From positions 1 through 14,044 of the forward strand of contig JAOXYB010034595.1 in the NCBI GenBank assembly GCA_028565635.1: a stretch of 14,044 bases of DNA, given 5' to 3'. Below are positions 12,662 to 14,044 of this stretch, one piece after another. Position numbers and translations under genes: made by a program. The DNA is from Phoronis ovalis (lineage: Eukaryota; Phoronida; Phoronidae). Position 1 is the first letter of the stretch, and every line of letters begins with the position of its first letter. A model generated the notes under the pieces. The model ran no database searches. It had not been told where the DNA came from and saw only the letters and a program-made list of their open reading frames with translations.

Positions 12662-14044
12662 CTACAATAAATAATAACAAATTAGTACATCTCCTGAATA
12701 TTACTGGGCGCAGTATTCACCAACTGCTGGGAAATGCTGTGAAATTGGAGTATTCCATCCTAGCATGCTCTGTAGGATTCTAGAATCCTCTATGGGTTTC
12801 TGTAGAGCATTCTTTAGAATCCTACAGCACATTCTACAGAACGTTCTATAAGATCCTATTGAATGATGTATCAAAAGTTCCATGAATGTCCTAGAGAACT
12901 GAGAATTTAACAGAATGCTCCATCTTATAAAATGCTCTGTAGAAAGCCATAAATTTATCCCTATCACAGTTATATAGTTTTATGAAATTGTAATTTTATA
13001 ACAATTTTACATTGCTGATTAAATGCATCTGATTATTTACCGATTTGATACTTTTACAGATAAATTATTGAATTAATTTAACCTATTATGTAATACCTAA
13101 CTAAAATTTAACTAATTAATTAATTGCATAATGAACTTCTATCTTAGTCTCAGAAAATAAGTTTGTAATACTCTACAGACCAATATAGAGATGCTCCAAA
13201 ACGCTATATTTCAGTTGATCTCTGTAGAATTCTATAGACAGAACATTTTTGCATAGCTACAGTGCGCTTCAGTGGTGAACTACCTAAATAATACCATCAT
13301 CGACACATGTGCACACAATGAGTGATTCACAAAATATGTAGTTTTCTGCTACATGTTGCCACTAGATACTAGACTGATAATATCACAAATTGGGAACTTC
13401 GAACAATAAGGATATGTACAAGTTTGCTTGCATTTTGCAGATCTCACATGAGTGGCTCTGTGATATCTGTTAATTGCCACCTAATGTTTCAGTTTCCTTT
13501 CATCTCTCATGGCCCAAAAATATGTGCTATTTACATGTTTTTAAGGTCGCCACTACTGCATTGACATTTTTATCAATATGTTGATTACAATTTGAGTTCG
13601 GAACAGTATGCTTGCACCTTTAGGAAAATACAGCGTAAACATTCAAGTATAATTGCCATGCCTTGCAGATAAGATTATAGGAGTGGTGAATCAATCCCGG
13701 GGGTACTGCCATTCACAATGACTGTATATATGTTAAGCCCCACGGACCCCTTTTTTCAGCATCCACTTTTACTATGGAGTATCTTTTTTATGTTTGTTAC
13801 AACTGCAAATAAATTTTAACCAATGGGTATATATGTTCAATAAATGAGTATTTACAGGAGGGTACCACATTTTTTTATTTTGTTTACTGTTTTTACCATA
13901 AGGTGTATATTTCTAGGCTTTTTTCCATGGTTTTTTTTTTTTTACCAAATAAATTTTTGCCATTCTCGAAATGTGTGTCGCTTATAAAAATAGCTGAAAT
14001 ATGGATTATGCCAGAGTATGTCTCCAGGAAGCTTGTTTTGCTTA
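12662..14044 (-). other. ENDOV upstream intron (partial)
   Basis: None of these 1.38 kb encodes the missing ENDOV N-terminus; no GGVDxSF-like peptide is visible on the minus strand. The stretch contains a palindrome-rich patch at 12748-12945 and an ATTAATTAATTAAT-type run near 13110. A poly-T tract lies near 13930, and a GGTACC-bearing AT-rich repeat-like end lies at about 13690-14044. Confidence 0.65.
12748..12945. repeat. Palindrome-rich CTGTAGA patch
   Basis: CTGTAGGATTCTA (12770-12782) is perfectly inverted at 12815-12827. A 16-bp palindrome, AGGATTCTAGAATCCT, sits at 12774-12789. A related stretch (tccatc...atgctctgtag) recurs in direct orientation at about 12754-12775 and 12921-12942, and further CTGTAGAATTCTATAG-like sequence lies near 13225. 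It could be the remains of a foldback element; its boundaries are unclear. Confidence 0.5.

Noticed and set aside
12701-12967. 88-codon minus-strand open frame, considered as the missing ENDOV N-terminal exon
   Set aside because: Lacks the GGVDxSF motif and the expected junction before VVYE; the translation derives from the palindromic CTGTAGA patch.

Overview
This is animal nuclear DNA: AT-rich, intron-dense, with canonical GT-AG splice sites and two conserved eukaryotic genes arranged tail to tail. The protein sequences and the intron density fit a non-vertebrate bilaterian. A lophotrochozoan such as a mollusc, brachiopod or annelid is my best guess, but the window does not prove it.

The plus strand (643-9164) carries twelve coding exons of SYVN1/HRD1, the ER-membrane RING-type E3 ubiquitin ligase of ER-associated degradation (ERAD). 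All exon junctions keep frame and give 573 residues. Only the first coding exon (about 44 residues by comparison with the human protein) is missing, and it must lie left of the window. The multi-spanning membrane domain, the RING-H2 finger, a Pro/Thr-rich linker, the HAF-H-like helix and an Arg-rich C-terminal motif are all recognisable. The minus strand (12661 down to 10573) carries the last five coding exons of ENDOV, the inosine-specific endonuclease V, giving 178 residues. Its N-terminal exon or exons lie right of the window. The two stop codons face each other across about 1.4 kb that holds both 3' UTRs.

The introns hold most of the unusual structure. Intron 1 contains A-rich imperfect repeats of about 33 bp (281-472). 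SYVN1 intron 3 holds an 866-bp foldback element with inverted arms of about 216 bp and TA flanks. Intron 6 holds a 274-bp piggyBac-type MITE flanked by TTAA. The last ENDOV intron holds six 50-bp minisatellite units. Two SYVN1 splice sites have been tandemly copied: the intron 4 acceptor (4319-4409) and the exon 11 donor (8036-8158). In both cases use of the decoy copy would bring in a premature stop.

I see no operon, CRISPR array, phage or defence system, and no clearly undescribed biological system. The duplicated splice sites, the foldback element and the possible truncated SYVN1 isoforms are the best leads.
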